64,000 nt of DNA from positions 124,001-188,000 of the forward strand of contig CALSTO010000003.1 in the NCBI GenBank assembly GCA_943789295.1, read 5' to 3'. The position numbers were made by a program, and so were the translations under genes. Source of the DNA: MAG-121220-bin8 sp002700465 (lineage in GTDB: Bacteria > Bacteroidota > Bacteroidia > Flavobacteriales > Flavobacteriaceae). Under the pieces are notes generated by a model. It saw only the letters and a list, made by a program, of their open reading frames with translations. It was not told the origin of the DNA and made no database searches. Below are positions 19,122-28,515 of the stretch, piece by piece; positions within the stretch are counted from its first letter, which is position 1, and every line of letters begins with the position of its first letter.

Positions 19122-19149
19122 CACCCCCTTAGTTTTATAAGTAAATTTA
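19118..19149 (+). promoter_or_regulatory. Candidate promoter of the Bat operon
   Basis: ATTG at 19118-19121 (like the -33 TTTG) and TAAATTTA at 19142-19149 (7 of 8 matches to TAnnTTTG, counting the free positions) are separated by 20 bases, within the 19-21 spacing of Bacteroidota primary-sigma promoters. The start codon of moxR follows 17 bp later. Confidence 0.45.
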
Positions 19150-19166
19150 TCTTAAATAAGTAAAAA

Positions 19167-20162
19167 ATGAATAAAGAAATTGATATTAAAGAAATTAACG
19201 AATTAATTGAAAAGGAAAGTGCTTTTATCGACATGCTATTACTTGAAGTTAATAAAGTAATTATTGGTCAAAAACACATGATGGAAAGGTTATTAATTGG
19301 TCTTTTAGGCCAGGGTCATATTCTTTTAGAAGGAGTTCCAGGTCTTGCAAAAACATTAGCTATAAACTCTTTAAGCAAAGCTGTAAAAGGAAGTTTTAGT
19401 AGAATTCAATTTACACCTGATTTATTACCAGCTGATGTAGTGGGAACTATGATTTACAATATGAAAGAAAATGATTTCTCGATAAAAAAAGGTCCTATTT
19501 TTGCAAACTTTGTTCTCGCAGATGAAATAAATAGAGCCCCTGCAAAAGTACAATCAGCTTTATTGGAATCCATGCAGGAAAGACAAGTTACTATTGGAGA
19601 TTCAACATTTAAGTTAACTCCACCTTTTTTAGTAATGGCAACTCAAAATCCAGTTGAGCAAGAAGGTACATATCCACTTCCTGAAGCACAAGTAGATAGA
19701 TTTATGTTAAAAACTATAATCGATTATCCCAAAATTGAAGACGAGCAATTAATAGTAAGAGCTAATATTAACAACAGCTTTGGAGACATCAAACCTGTTG
19801 TTACTGTTAAACAAATTATTAAAGCTCAAGAATCTGTTCGAAAAGTTTACATGGACGAAAAAATAGAAAAGTATATTCTAGATTTAGTTTTTGCAACCAG
19901 ATACCCTGAAAAATACGGTTTAGAAGATTTGAAACCGTTAATAAATTTCGGCGCATCGCCAAGGGGAAGTATTAACCTAGCGAATGCAGCTAGATGTTAT
20001 GCTTTTATAAAAAGACGAGGATATGTTGTGCCTGAAGACGTAAGAGCTGTAATCCATGATGTTTTAAGGCACAGAATAGGTCTTACCTATGAGGCAGAAG
20101 CAGAAAATATTTCAACTGAGGAAATAATTAATAAAATAGTTAATCAAGTAGAGGTTCCTTAG
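19167..20162 (+). CDS. MoxR family AAA+ ATPase of the Bat operon
   Basis: A 331-residue MoxR ATPase. The Walker A region reads LEGVPGLAKTLAI, Walker B is FVLADEINRAPAK, and the sensor region is MATQNPVEQEGTYPLPEAQVDRFM. MoxR ATPases act as chaperone-like partners of vWA-domain proteins; here the DUF58, BatA and BatB genes directly downstream supply those partners. It is the first gene of the operon. Confidence 0.94.
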   Translation: MNKEIDIKEINELIEKESAFIDMLLLEVNKVIIGQKHMMERLLIGLLGQGHILLEGVPGLAKTLAINSLSKAVKGSFSRIQFTPDLLPADVVGTMIYNMKENDFSIKKGPIFANFVLADEINRAPAKVQSALLESMQERQVTIGDSTFKLTPPFLVMATQNPVEQEGTYPLPEAQVDRFMLKTIIDYPKIEDEQLIVRANINNSFGDIKPVVTVKQIIKAQESVRKVYMDEKIEKYILDLVFATRYPEKYGLEDLKPLINFGASPRGSINLANAARCYAFIKRRGYVVPEDVRAVIHDVLRHRIGLTYEAEAENISTEEIINKIVNQVEVP

Positions 20163-20201
20163 AGAACAAAATACTATTTCTAATTCATCACTTTCATTAT
20201 T

Positions 20202-21068
20202 TTGGAAACTAAAGATTTATTAAAAAAGGTCAGAAAAATTGAAATCAAAACCAGAAGATTAAGTAATAATATTTTTGGTGGAGAGTACCACAGTACATTC
20301 AAAGGTCGAGGTATGACTTTTAGTGAAGTAAGAAATTATCAGTTTGGAGATGATGTTAGAAGCATTGATTGGAATGTTACCGCAAGATATAATGAACCTT
20401 TTGTGAAAGTTTTTGAAGAAGAAAGAGAGCTTACACTAATGCTTGTAGTAGATGTGAGTAGCTCGGGTTTGTTTGGTACTGATAATGCCTTGAAAAAAAA
20501 TATAATTACGGAAATTTCGGCAACTTTAGCATTTTCTGCTCTTCAAAACAACGATAAAGTAGGTTTGATATTGTTTAGTGATCAAATTGAGTTATTTATT
20601 TCTCCTAGCAAGGGTAAAACCCATGTTCTTAGAATTATTAGAGAGTTAATAGAATTTAAGCCAAAAAGTAAAAAAACAAATATTAGTACTGCTTTGGAAT
20701 TTTTAATTAGTGTTTTGAAAAAAAAATCCATTGCCTTTATTTTATCAGATTTTATTTCATCAAATTATGAAAAAACATTAAAAATTGCGTCTAAAAAGCA
20801 CGATTTAACAGGTATAAAAGTATTTGATAAACTTGAAGAGTTTATCCCAAATTTCGGATTAGTTCAAATGTTTGATCAGGAAACTGAACAAGTTCAATTA
20901 GTTGATACTTCATCAAAATTTGTAAGGAATAATTACAAGAAACAAAGGACGTTAAAATTTAAGGAATTCAATGATTTGTTCAAAAGAAACGGGGCAGGCA
21001 CAATTCTTTGTCGAACAGACGAAAGCTATATTAAAAAACTACTAAACTATTTTAAAACCCGTGGTTAA
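20202..21068 (+). CDS. DUF58 domain protein (Bat operon)
   Basis: A 288-residue cytoplasmic protein with the DUF58 signature GDDVRSIDWNVTARYNEPFVK and a vWA-like fold downstream (LMLVVDVSSSGLFGT, a MIDAS-like DxSxS). DUF58 proteins accompany MoxR ATPases. The only start in a sensible position is TTG at 20202, giving METKDLLKKVRKIEIKTRRL, which fits the family N-terminus. It overlaps the next gene by 8 bp. Confidence 0.9.
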   Translation: METKDLLKKVRKIEIKTRRLSNNIFGGEYHSTFKGRGMTFSEVRNYQFGDDVRSIDWNVTARYNEPFVKVFEEERELTLMLVVDVSSSGLFGTDNALKKNIITEISATLAFSALQNNDKVGLILFSDQIELFISPSKGKTHVLRIIRELIEFKPKSKKTNISTALEFLISVLKKKSIAFILSDFISSNYEKTLKIASKKHDLTGIKVFDKLEEFIPNFGLVQMFDQETEQVQLVDTSSKFVRNNYKKQRTLKFKEFNDLFKRNGAGTILCRTDESYIKKLLNYFKTRG

Positions 21069-22629
21069 TAAGAAAATTTTAATATCGTTTTTGTTTTTAA
21101 GCCTAAGTTTTGGGCTATTTTCTCAAACTCCAATAAGTTTAAAGTCTAAAGTAGATACACTTTCTATAAAAATCGGAGAAGAAATTAAGTACGAATTTTC
21201 TTTTGTTGCTGATTCATTGAACGATTTTGAATTTAAATTGCTAAAATTCAACCCTCCTATTGACGTGATTCAAGAATTTCAAATAGACACATTATATGAA
21301 GATAACACGGTAAGGTTTGTTAAAAAATATTCATTAACAAGTTTTGAGCCAGGGTCATTTTCTATAATTCCACCTATCAAAATTTTAGATCAAATAATTA
21401 AATCTCGAGATTCAATTATTATCAGTGTTTCAAGTGTTAAAGTCGACACTGTCAGCAAGAAATTTTTTGACATAAAAAATATAATTCAAGTTGAAAGAAA
21501 TAATGAAGGTTGGTGGAAAAAATATTTTTTGATTCTTAGTATAATTTCAATTCTAATATTATCTGTTAAGCTTTACAAGGAATCTAAATACTTTAATTCA
21601 TCAAAAGAAATCATTACTCCTCCACTTGAGAAAGCGATTGAAGCATTAAAATCACTAGAGCTGAATGAATCTAATAATCAATCAGATTACAAAGAATATT
21701 ATTCTAAATTAACAGAAATTGTAAAAGGCTATTTTGAAGAAGAGGTTAAAGTAGACGCCTTAGAAAGCACAACTAATGAATTAATAGTAAAACTAGAATT
21801 ATTAAAGGATGCGGGTCAATTAGATATTTCAAAAGAAACTTTGAAAAACTTTAAATCAGTTTTATCCACAGCTGATTTGGTAAAATTCGCTAAATCAGCA
21901 CCTGGTTCTAAAACAGCAATTTTAGACAAACAACTTTTAGAGACAGTTCTTGTTGACACAAAAGAAGCAATCCCTGAACCTTCCGAAGAAGAGCTATTAC
22001 AAAACGAAGAGTATCTAAAGAAAATTCAAGGTGAAAAGAAAAGAAAATTTCTTATAAATATTGCCAAAATATTAACCACAATAATTTTCATTTCTCTTAT
22101 TACAAGTATTTCAATTTTTGGATGGGAAGAAGTTAAAGATAATGTGTTTGGAAATTCGACAAAAGAACTTTTACAAAAAGAAGATTGGGTTGTAAGTAGT
22201 TATGGAGCTTTTCCAATTAAAATATCATCACCAGATGCATTAATAAGAAACGATTCAAAAACAGGGCAATTGTTTAGCCTTCAGGGTTTAGAAGATCCGT
22301 TTAGCTTAACTATTAATACAAAACCAATTAATAAAGAGGATGAAATTCAGTCAATTCTCATAGAAAAATTAAAATCTAAGGGAGCCCTAAACATCTTAAC
22401 ACAACAGGAAGAGTTTACACTTGATAACGGGATAACTACAACTAGGTATTATGGCTCTTTTGATTATATTAATAACGAAAATATTTCAATCAAAAAAGAA
22501 TATTCCAGCTTATCGTTTTTTGAAAATGGTGGAAATCAAACTTTAAATATTATTTACGATAGGAATAATAGATATGCAAAACAAATTAGAACTAGAATTG
22601 AAAGTTCAATAGATTTTAATAATAAATAA
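21061..22629 (+). CDS. Bat operon membrane protein of unknown function
   Basis: A 522-residue protein with a signal peptide (to about FSQ, residue 22), a periplasmic beta-rich N-domain, a membrane helix near 153-170 (YFLILSIISILILSV), a cytoplasmic helical segment and a second membrane helix near 335-352. The start is GTG, overlapping the DUF58 gene by 8 bp. The N-domain resembles the BatD-type oxygen-tolerance fold in layout, but I cannot assign a family with certainty. A gene of this kind lies between DUF58 and batA in other Bacteroidota Bat operons, as I recall. Confidence 0.8.
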   Translation: MVNKKILISFLFLSLSFGLFSQTPISLKSKVDTLSIKIGEEIKYEFSFVADSLNDFEFKLLKFNPPIDVIQEFQIDTLYEDNTVRFVKKYSLTSFEPGSFSIIPPIKILDQIIKSRDSIIISVSSVKVDTVSKKFFDIKNIIQVERNNEGWWKKYFLILSIISILILSVKLYKESKYFNSSKEIITPPLEKAIEALKSLELNESNNQSDYKEYYSKLTEIVKGYFEEEVKVDALESTTNELIVKLELLKDAGQLDISKETLKNFKSVLSTADLVKFAKSAPGSKTAILDKQLLETVLVDTKEAIPEPSEEELLQNEEYLKKIQGEKKRKFLINIAKILTTIIFISLITSISIFGWEEVKDNVFGNSTKELLQKEDWVVSSYGAFPIKISSPDALIRNDSKTGQLFSLQGLEDPFSLTINTKPINKEDEIQSILIEKLKSKGALNILTQQEEFTLDNGITTTRYYGSFDYINNENISIKKEYSSLSFFENGGNQTLNIIYDRNNRYAKQIRTRIESSIDFNNK

Positions 22630-22630
22630 A

Positions 22631-23632
22631 ATGTTTAATAATATTACATTTTACAACTCTGAATTTTTATGGCTTATTGTAGGCGTGATCTTCTTTGTTG
22701 TTGTTAATTATAAAATTAAACACCTCAAAAACCCCAAACTTAGCATATCTTCAATTGATTCGTTTAGTAAATCATCTCTAAAAACCACTATTTTCCCTTT
22801 TTTAGATTTATTAAGATATACAGCTTTAGTTTCTTTAATTATAGCTTTAGCCAGACCACAAATAATTGATATCTCGACACAAACTAAAAAAAGCAGAGGG
22901 ATTGATATTGTGATAGCAGTAGATGTCTCTTCAAGCATGCTTGCCCAAGATTTAAAACCTAATAGATTAGAAGCGTTAAAAGAAGTTGCTAAAGAATTTA
23001 TTTATGATAGAATTAATGATAGAATTGGCCTTGTTGTTTACGCAGGAGAAAGTTATACCAAGACACCTGTTACTACCGATAAATCAATTATAGTTAAGTC
23101 CTTAGATGAAATAATTTTTGATGGAATTATAGAAGACGGAACAGCAATTGGGATGGGTTTAGCGACTTCCGTCAATAGACTTAAAAACAGTAAAGCTAAA
23201 AGTAAAGTTATTATTTTACTTACTGATGGAGTCAACAATTCAGGATTTATCGACCCAAATACTTCTGCTGATTTAGCCCTTTCATTTGGAATAAAAACAT
23301 ATACAATCGGACTAGGAAGCAATGGAAATGCCCTTGCTCCCATAGCTTTAAATCCAGACGGTTCTTTCAGATACGGTATGACAAAGGTTGAAATTGACGA
23401 AAAACTTTTAGAATCCATAGCTTCTAAAACAGGGGGATTATATTTTAGAGCTACAGATAACAAAAAACTTAAAGAAATATATCAAGAAATTAATAAACTT
23501 GAAAAAACTGATGTGGAAGAATTTAAATATTCAAATGCGCAGGAAATTTATAGAGTATTTGTTTTATTTTCTATTATTTTAATATTCTTAGAGTGGATTT
23601 TAAGAACAACATTATTTAAAAGTTTTATATAA
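22631..23632 (+). CDS. batA: BatA, vWA-domain membrane protein
   Basis: A 333-residue protein with two N-terminal membrane helices (about 12-27 and 55-75), a vWA domain with the MIDAS motif DVSSS (98-102) followed by MLAQDLKPNRL, and a C-terminal membrane helix (about 310-328). BatA is part of the Bat complex described in Bacteroides and Leptospira, linked to stress or oxygen tolerance; the molecular role is unsettled. The start follows the upstream stop by one base. Confidence 0.93.
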   Translation: MFNNITFYNSEFLWLIVGVIFFVVVNYKIKHLKNPKLSISSIDSFSKSSLKTTIFPFLDLLRYTALVSLIIALARPQIIDISTQTKKSRGIDIVIAVDVSSSMLAQDLKPNRLEALKEVAKEFIYDRINDRIGLVVYAGESYTKTPVTTDKSIIVKSLDEIIFDGIIEDGTAIGMGLATSVNRLKNSKAKSKVIILLTDGVNNSGFIDPNTSADLALSFGIKTYTIGLGSNGNALAPIALNPDGSFRYGMTKVEIDEKLLESIASKTGGLYFRATDNKKLKEIYQEINKLEKTDVEEFKYSNAQEIYRVFVLFSIILIFLEWILRTTLFKSFI

Positions 23633-24664
23633 GTGTACCAGTTAGAAGAGACATATTATTTTTATTTATTAGTAATAATTCCAGTACTTGTTGTAGGGTT
23701 TTTATTTTTAAGCAGTTGGAGAAACAGAACACAAATCAAATATATCTCGTCTGATTTACTTAAGGTATTGAGTCCTAACATTTCTACTTTTAAACCAAAA
23801 ATTAAATTACTCTTTTTAATTCTTTTTATATTATTTTCAACCATATCACTTGTCAATCCAAAAATCGGGACAGAGCTTAAAACTGTTAAAAGAGAGGGTG
23901 TTGATTTAGTTTTTGCTGTTGATGTTTCAAAAAGTATGTTGGCGGAGGATATTGCTCCCAATCGTTTAGAAAAAGCTAAAAGAATAGTTTCAGAAATTAT
24001 AAATAATTTAAATAACGACAGGGTAGGTGTAATTGCATATGCTGCTTCAGCACTTCCAATACTTCCAATTACCGATGATTATTCAACTGCTAAAACCTTT
24101 TTACAAAGTTTAACAACGGACATGTTATCTTCTCAGGGAACAGCGATTTTGGAATCCATTAATTTGGCAAAAGAGTTTTACGATGATGAAAATCAAACCA
24201 ATAGAGTTTTATGTATCCTTTCTGATGGTGAAGATCATGAAATCGAAAATAAAAACATTACAGAAATTGTAAAGAATTCAGGAATTACAATTATTACAAT
24301 TGGACTAGGTTCAATAAAAGGAGCTCCAATACCTTTAAAAGAAAAAGACATAGTTAAGTCATATAAAAAAGATCAAAATGGGGATGTTGTTATCACAAAA
24401 CTAAATATGGATTTGTTAAAAAATATAGCAAATTCGTCTAATGGAATTTATATTAATGGAGTTAACACAGAATTAGTTGTACAAGCTATTATTGAAAGAT
24501 TAAAAGAAATGGACAAAAAAGAATTTGAGTCTAAACAATTTGTAGCTTATAAGGATCAATTTCAGTGGTTTATAGGATTTGCAATTCTTTTTCTAAGTTT
24601 GGAATTAATTGTATTTGAAAAGAAAACATTTTGGGTAAAAAAACTAAATTTATTTAATGAATAG
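23633..24664 (+). CDS. batB: BatB, vWA-domain membrane protein
   Basis: A 343-residue paralogue of BatA with the same layout: two N-terminal helices, a vWA domain with MIDAS DVSKS (97-101) followed by MLAEDIAPNRL, and a C-terminal helix (about 308-326). The start is GTG immediately after the batA stop codon. It overlaps batC by 8 bp. Confidence 0.93.
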   Translation: MYQLEETYYFYLLVIIPVLVVGFLFLSSWRNRTQIKYISSDLLKVLSPNISTFKPKIKLLFLILFILFSTISLVNPKIGTELKTVKREGVDLVFAVDVSKSMLAEDIAPNRLEKAKRIVSEIINNLNNDRVGVIAYAASALPILPITDDYSTAKTFLQSLTTDMLSSQGTAILESINLAKEFYDDENQTNRVLCILSDGEDHEIENKNITEIVKNSGITIITIGLGSIKGAPIPLKEKDIVKSYKKDQNGDVVITKLNMDLLKNIANSSNGIYINGVNTELVVQAIIERLKEMDKKEFESKQFVAYKDQFQWFIGFAILFLSLELIVFEKKTFWVKKLNLFNE

Positions 24665-25421
24665 AATCGTTTTAATTTTATTGTTTTTTATTATTAAAGT
24701 TAATTCTCAAGAACTAAAGATAAATAAGGATTCAAATAATTTGACTTTGGATGGTAATATTGAATTTGCCGACAAGAATTTAATTGAAGCCGAAAAATTT
24801 TATAGAAAATCAATTTCCAAGGATTCTTTAAACATCAACGCTTCTTATAATTTAGCAAATTCATTTTACAGAAATGAATTGAAACAGGAGGCAATAAATC
24901 AATATAAATCTTCTATTAAAAAAACTAAAAGCAAAGAAACTCTTCACAAATCGTTTCATAACTTAGGCAACATTTACATGCAGAACGAAGATTATCAAAA
25001 TGCTGTCAATGCATTTAAAAATGCATTACTTAATAATCCGACTGATGACGAAACAAGGTACAATTATGCTTTGGCCAAAGAATTATTGAAAAACGAACAA
25101 AAAGACAATAAAAAAGACGATAAGGATAAGAAAAACGACAAAGATAAAAAGGACAAAAAGGACAAGAAAAACGACAAAGATAAAAAGGACAAAAAGGATA
25201 AGAAAAACGACAAGGATAATAAAGAGAAAAAAGACGAAAAGAATGACCAGAAAAAAGACAATAAAGAAGATGAAAAAGAAAAACCGAAGCCAAATAAAAT
25301 ATCTCCAGAGCAACTGAAAAACTTGTTAAAAGCAATGGATAATCAAGAAAAAAAAGTTCAACAAAAGATTAACAAAAAGAAAATGAAAGGAAGTCCTGTT
25401 AAGAATAAAAAAGATTGGTAA
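24657..25421 (+). CDS. batC: BatC, TPR protein with Lys/Asp-rich tail
   Basis: A 254-residue exported protein: signal peptide (to about NSQ, residue 17), three TPR repeats (about 28-135), then a low-complexity tail of Lys, Asp, Asn and Glu (about 143-222) and a short helix (ISPEQLKNLLKAM). The charged tail is encoded by 36-bp tandem repeats and probably changes length easily. Long F/L-rich frames on the other strand here are shadows of this repeat. BatC is thought to scaffold the Bat complex through its TPRs. Confidence 0.9.
   Translation: MNRIVLILLFFIIKVNSQELKINKDSNNLTLDGNIEFADKNLIEAEKFYRKSISKDSLNINASYNLANSFYRNELKQEAINQYKSSIKKTKSKETLHKSFHNLGNIYMQNEDYQNAVNAFKNALLNNPTDDETRYNYALAKELLKNEQKDNKKDDKDKKNDKDKKDKKDKKNDKDKKDKKDKKNDKDNKEKKDEKNDQKKDNKEDEKEKPKPNKISPEQLKNLLKAMDNQEKKVQQKINKKKMKGSPVKNKKDW
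25128..25226. repeat. 36-bp tandem repeat inside batC
   Basis: The unit begins AAGAAAAACGACAAAGATAA and runs 36 bases. Copies lie at 25128-25163 and 25164-25199 (one difference), with a diverged partial copy from 25200 to about 25226. It encodes a 12-residue unit of the type KKNDKDKKDKKD. There are no spacers between units, so it is not a CRISPR array. Confidence 0.85.
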
Positions 25422-25428
25422 TTAAAAT

Positions 25429-27198
25429 ATGAAATTTAGATTATATATATTTTTTGTTTTAGCTGTAATTAGTAATATAAATGCTCAGGACAACGCTGTT
25501 ACTTTTGAAGCTGTTTTGACAAAAAAATCTTTAGGAATTAATGAAAACCTTAGGGTTGATTTTAAAATGAATAAAGACGGTGATAATTTTACTCCGCCTA
25601 GTTTCAAAGGCTTTACAGTTGTTGGGGGCCCTAACCAATCTGTTAGTAATATGTGGGTAAACGGTAAGAGAACTTTCTCCAAAACTTATTCATATTTTTT
25701 AAGCCCAATTAAGAAAGGTTCGCTTACAATTGGACAAGCTACTATAGAAATAGAGAATAATATTTATAAAACTTTACCAGTAAAAATTAGCGTGAGTGAA
25801 TCCGTTACTGTAAGTAAAGATCCAAATGACCCTAGTTATGTTGTTAACGAAAATTTACATTTAGTAGCTGAGATTTCTAACAGCAGCCCTTATTTAAACG
25901 AGGGAATTTCTATTGTGTATAAGTTATACTATTCTCCTCAAATTAATGTTACTAATGTTGGGGAAATTGAAACCCCTGAATTTGAAAATTTTTGGTCTCA
26001 AAATATAAAAATTCCAAGATTACAAATAGAGCGAGGCTCTTTTAAGGGTGATAATTATAATTTTGTTACTTGGAAGAAAACAGTTTTATATCCACAAAAA
26101 TCAGGAAAACTTGAAATCCTACCACTTTCATTAGATGTCTCTGTTGATGTCCCTACAAATAGAAGAGATTTTTTTGGAAATAGAATATATAATCAAGTTT
26201 CAAAAAAAGTAACGGCAGGGAAAAGGTCAATTAATGTTAAAGCATTACCTATTAATGCTCCAGAAAGTTTTAACGGAGCAGTTGGAAAATTTGAGATTAA
26301 ATTAAATACAAATAAAACAGAACTGAACGCTTCAGAATCTTTGCAAGCGACTGTTAAAATTTCTGGAAATGGGAATTTAAAACTATTTTCTCCTCCATCT
26401 ATTCAGGTGCCAAGTTCCCTTGAGAAGTATGATCCTGAATACAATGAAAAAGTATCAACAAGCTTGGTAGGAATGAAAGGTTTTATTTCAAATACTTATA
26501 CGTTAGTCCCTCAATTTCAAGGAAAATATCCTATAAACTCAGTTGAATTCACATTTTTTAATCCTCAATTAAATAAATATGAATCAATTAACTCTGATGA
26601 AATAATAATTAATGTTTTAGAGGGGCCAATGTCTTTAGATGAAAGTAATACTAATATTCCAAATACTGAGACAACAAAAAACATTTTACCCTCAATCAAT
26701 CAATTTAAATTTATTAAAACTGAATCTGATTTTGTCAAAATTAACTCCAAACCTTTTATATATTCAATAAGTTTTTATTCAATTTTAATATTTCCAATAT
26801 TATTAATTTTGATATTACTAATATTTTTTAAATCAAAGAATATTTCAAGTTCAAAATTAAAAGAATCAAAATCTAGAAGAGCTAACAAGCTGGCTAAAAA
26901 ATATTTATCAGATGCTAGAAAAAATTTAGACAATAAAGATGTTTTTTATATTGCATTGGAAAAGGCACTTCATAATTTTTTAAAATCAAAATTTTCAATT
27001 GAAACTTTTGATTACAGTAAAGAAAAGATTTACAACTTGCTCTTAAGAAAAGAGATTGAAAAAGAATCTTTAGAGCTGTTTATTAAACTAATTGAAAATT
27101 GTGAGTTTGCAAGATTTACTCCAGCTTCTAATGTTGCAATTAATAATGATTATGAAAATGCAGTTCAGGTTATTACAGAAATTGATAAAGTAATTTAA
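25429..27198 (+). CDS. batD: BatD, oxygen-tolerance membrane protein
   Basis: A 589-residue protein with a signal peptide (to about INAQ, residue 20), a long periplasmic part made of repeated beta domains (about 22-440), one membrane helix (about 448-466, SFYSILIFPILLILILLIFF) and a cytoplasmic helical domain. The pattern VTFEAVLTKKSLGINENLRV and FTPPSFKGFTVVGGPNQSVS is typical of BatD. It starts 7 bp after batC and ends 1 bp before batE. Confidence 0.92.
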   Translation: MKFRLYIFFVLAVISNINAQDNAVTFEAVLTKKSLGINENLRVDFKMNKDGDNFTPPSFKGFTVVGGPNQSVSNMWVNGKRTFSKTYSYFLSPIKKGSLTIGQATIEIENNIYKTLPVKISVSESVTVSKDPNDPSYVVNENLHLVAEISNSSPYLNEGISIVYKLYYSPQINVTNVGEIETPEFENFWSQNIKIPRLQIERGSFKGDNYNFVTWKKTVLYPQKSGKLEILPLSLDVSVDVPTNRRDFFGNRIYNQVSKKVTAGKRSINVKALPINAPESFNGAVGKFEIKLNTNKTELNASESLQATVKISGNGNLKLFSPPSIQVPSSLEKYDPEYNEKVSTSLVGMKGFISNTYTLVPQFQGKYPINSVEFTFFNPQLNKYESINSDEIIINVLEGPMSLDESNTNIPNTETTKNILPSINQFKFIKTESDFVKINSKPFIYSISFYSILIFPILLILILLIFFKSKNISSSKLKESKSRRANKLAKKYLSDARKNLDNKDVFYIALEKALHNFLKSKFSIETFDYSKEKIYNLLLRKEIEKESLELFIKLIENCEFARFTPASNVAINNDYENAVQVITEIDKVI

Positions 27199-27199
27199 A

Positions 27200-27958
27200 A
27201 TGAAAATATTAATTATTTATTGTTGTTTGTTTTTTTCGGGATTTACGTTCTCTCAAACAGAAAATGAACTAAATTTTAAATCTGGCGTTGAGTTGTACAA
27301 TAACGGGAACTATAATGAAGCAATAAATTCATTTGTTAAAATAATTAATAATGGAGAGCATTCAGGTTCATTATATTTTAATTTAGGGAATAGTTATTAT
27401 AAATTAAATGACACTCCTAACAGTATTTATTATTTTGAAAAAGCTTTAAAATTAAATCCAAATGATAAGGATATAATTAACAATTTAACATATTCTCAAA
27501 ATATGTTAATCGATAAAATTGAACTGTTGCCGTCAAATCAATTATCTGATTTCCTTAATTCTATATCTATGTTTTTTTCAGTAAATCAATGGTTAAGCGT
27601 TGGGATAGTTCTAATTTACATTTTTTTAATTTTATTTATATTATATTATTTTAAAAGAGATAGTAATTCTAAAAAAAAATACTTTACATTTTCATCAATT
27701 CTTTTTTGTATTTCTATAGTTTTTATTTTAACAGGAATTTCAAAATTTGAAAATCAAAAATCTAACATAGAAGCTATAATCTTTGATAAAAAAATAGATT
27801 TTAGAACAGAGCCTAATTATAGAAGTGAAATTCAATTTAATTTACATGAAGGAACTAAAGTCAATATAAAAGAGGAGCTTGATGATTGGGTTTTAGTAGA
27901 GCTAAGAAATGGAGCAAGTGGATGGATGGAATCAAAATCAATTAAAAAAATTGATTGA
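27200..27958 (+). CDS. batE: BatE, TPR and SH3-like membrane protein
   Basis: A 252-residue protein: signal peptide (to about FSQ), two TPR repeats (about 24-95), two membrane helices (about 133-150 and 164-181) and a C-terminal SH3-like domain (about 188-250, RTEPNYRSEIQFNLHEGTKV and DDWVLVELRNGASGWM). It is the last gene of the Bat operon. Its end overlaps cvpA on the opposite strand by 21 bp. Confidence 0.9.
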   Translation: MKILIIYCCLFFSGFTFSQTENELNFKSGVELYNNGNYNEAINSFVKIINNGEHSGSLYFNLGNSYYKLNDTPNSIYYFEKALKLNPNDKDIINNLTYSQNMLIDKIELLPSNQLSDFLNSISMFFSVNQWLSVGIVLIYIFLILFILYYFKRDSNSKKKYFTFSSILFCISIVFILTGISKFENQKSNIEAIIFDKKIDFRTEPNYRSEIQFNLHEGTKVNIKEELDDWVLVELRNGASGWMESKSIKKID

Positions 27959-28498
27959 ACTACTGCTTAAATTAAAAAAACTTAACAATTGATTTCCTCC
28001 GTTTAAAATAGGACGGTATAAAAAAGTTGACTCAATGTTTTCATTGTCAATAAAGGAGAACTCTGAGTTTATATTTTCAAAAAACACAAAACAAAAAGAA
28101 ACTATTAATACGTATTTGATAGCTCCAAATAATCCTCCAAACAATTTATTTAAGAATCCTAAAAAAAGAATTTTAGCAATTTTTGTCAATGCTTTTCCGG
28201 CAACAGAAATACTAACAATAATAACAACAAAGGTAAAAGCAAATGAAAAAATTTTTATATAGGATTGTTCAATTGACTCTAATTGATTTGGGAAAGTAGT
28301 ACTAATAAAATCAAATGTTAGTCCAGAAAACTTTAAAGATCCATAGGCTCCAAGAATTAGGGCCAATATTGACGTCAACTCTATTATTAAGCCTTTGGAA
28401 AAACCTCTATAAAATCCAAGGGCTATTAAGCATACAATAAAAATATCTAAGTAATTCAAGATTTTATTTACAAATATAAGTATATTGTTTTCATACAA
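27938..28498 (-). CDS. CvpA family membrane protein
   Basis: A 186-residue protein with the CvpA pattern: LDIFIVCLIALGFYRGFSKG at the N-terminus, then four membrane helices and the FLGFLNKLFGGLFGAIKYVL block. CvpA proteins have been linked to colicin V export and envelope stress, with no defined activity. The N-terminus is about 12 residues longer than usual; no better start is visible. It is divergent from the 118-residue conserved protein by 17 bp. Confidence 0.88.
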   Translation of the reverse strand: MYENNILIFVNKILNYLDIFIVCLIALGFYRGFSKGLIIELTSILALILGAYGSLKFSGLTFDFISTTFPNQLESIEQSYIKIFSFAFTFVVIIVSISVAGKALTKIAKILFLGFLNKLFGGLFGAIKYVLIVSFCFVFFENINSEFSFIDNENIESTFLYRPILNGGNQLLSFFNLSSSSINFFN

Positions 28499-28515
28499 TT
28501 TAAATTATTTTTTAA

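Noticed and set aside
25128..25226. Regular repeats considered as a CRISPR array
   Set aside because: The units are contiguous, without spacers, and in frame inside batC; no cas genes are present.
25030..25335. F/L-rich open frames antisense to batC, looking like membrane proteins
   Set aside because: They are the complement of the Lys/Asp repeat region; the hydrophobic pattern follows from the repeat.
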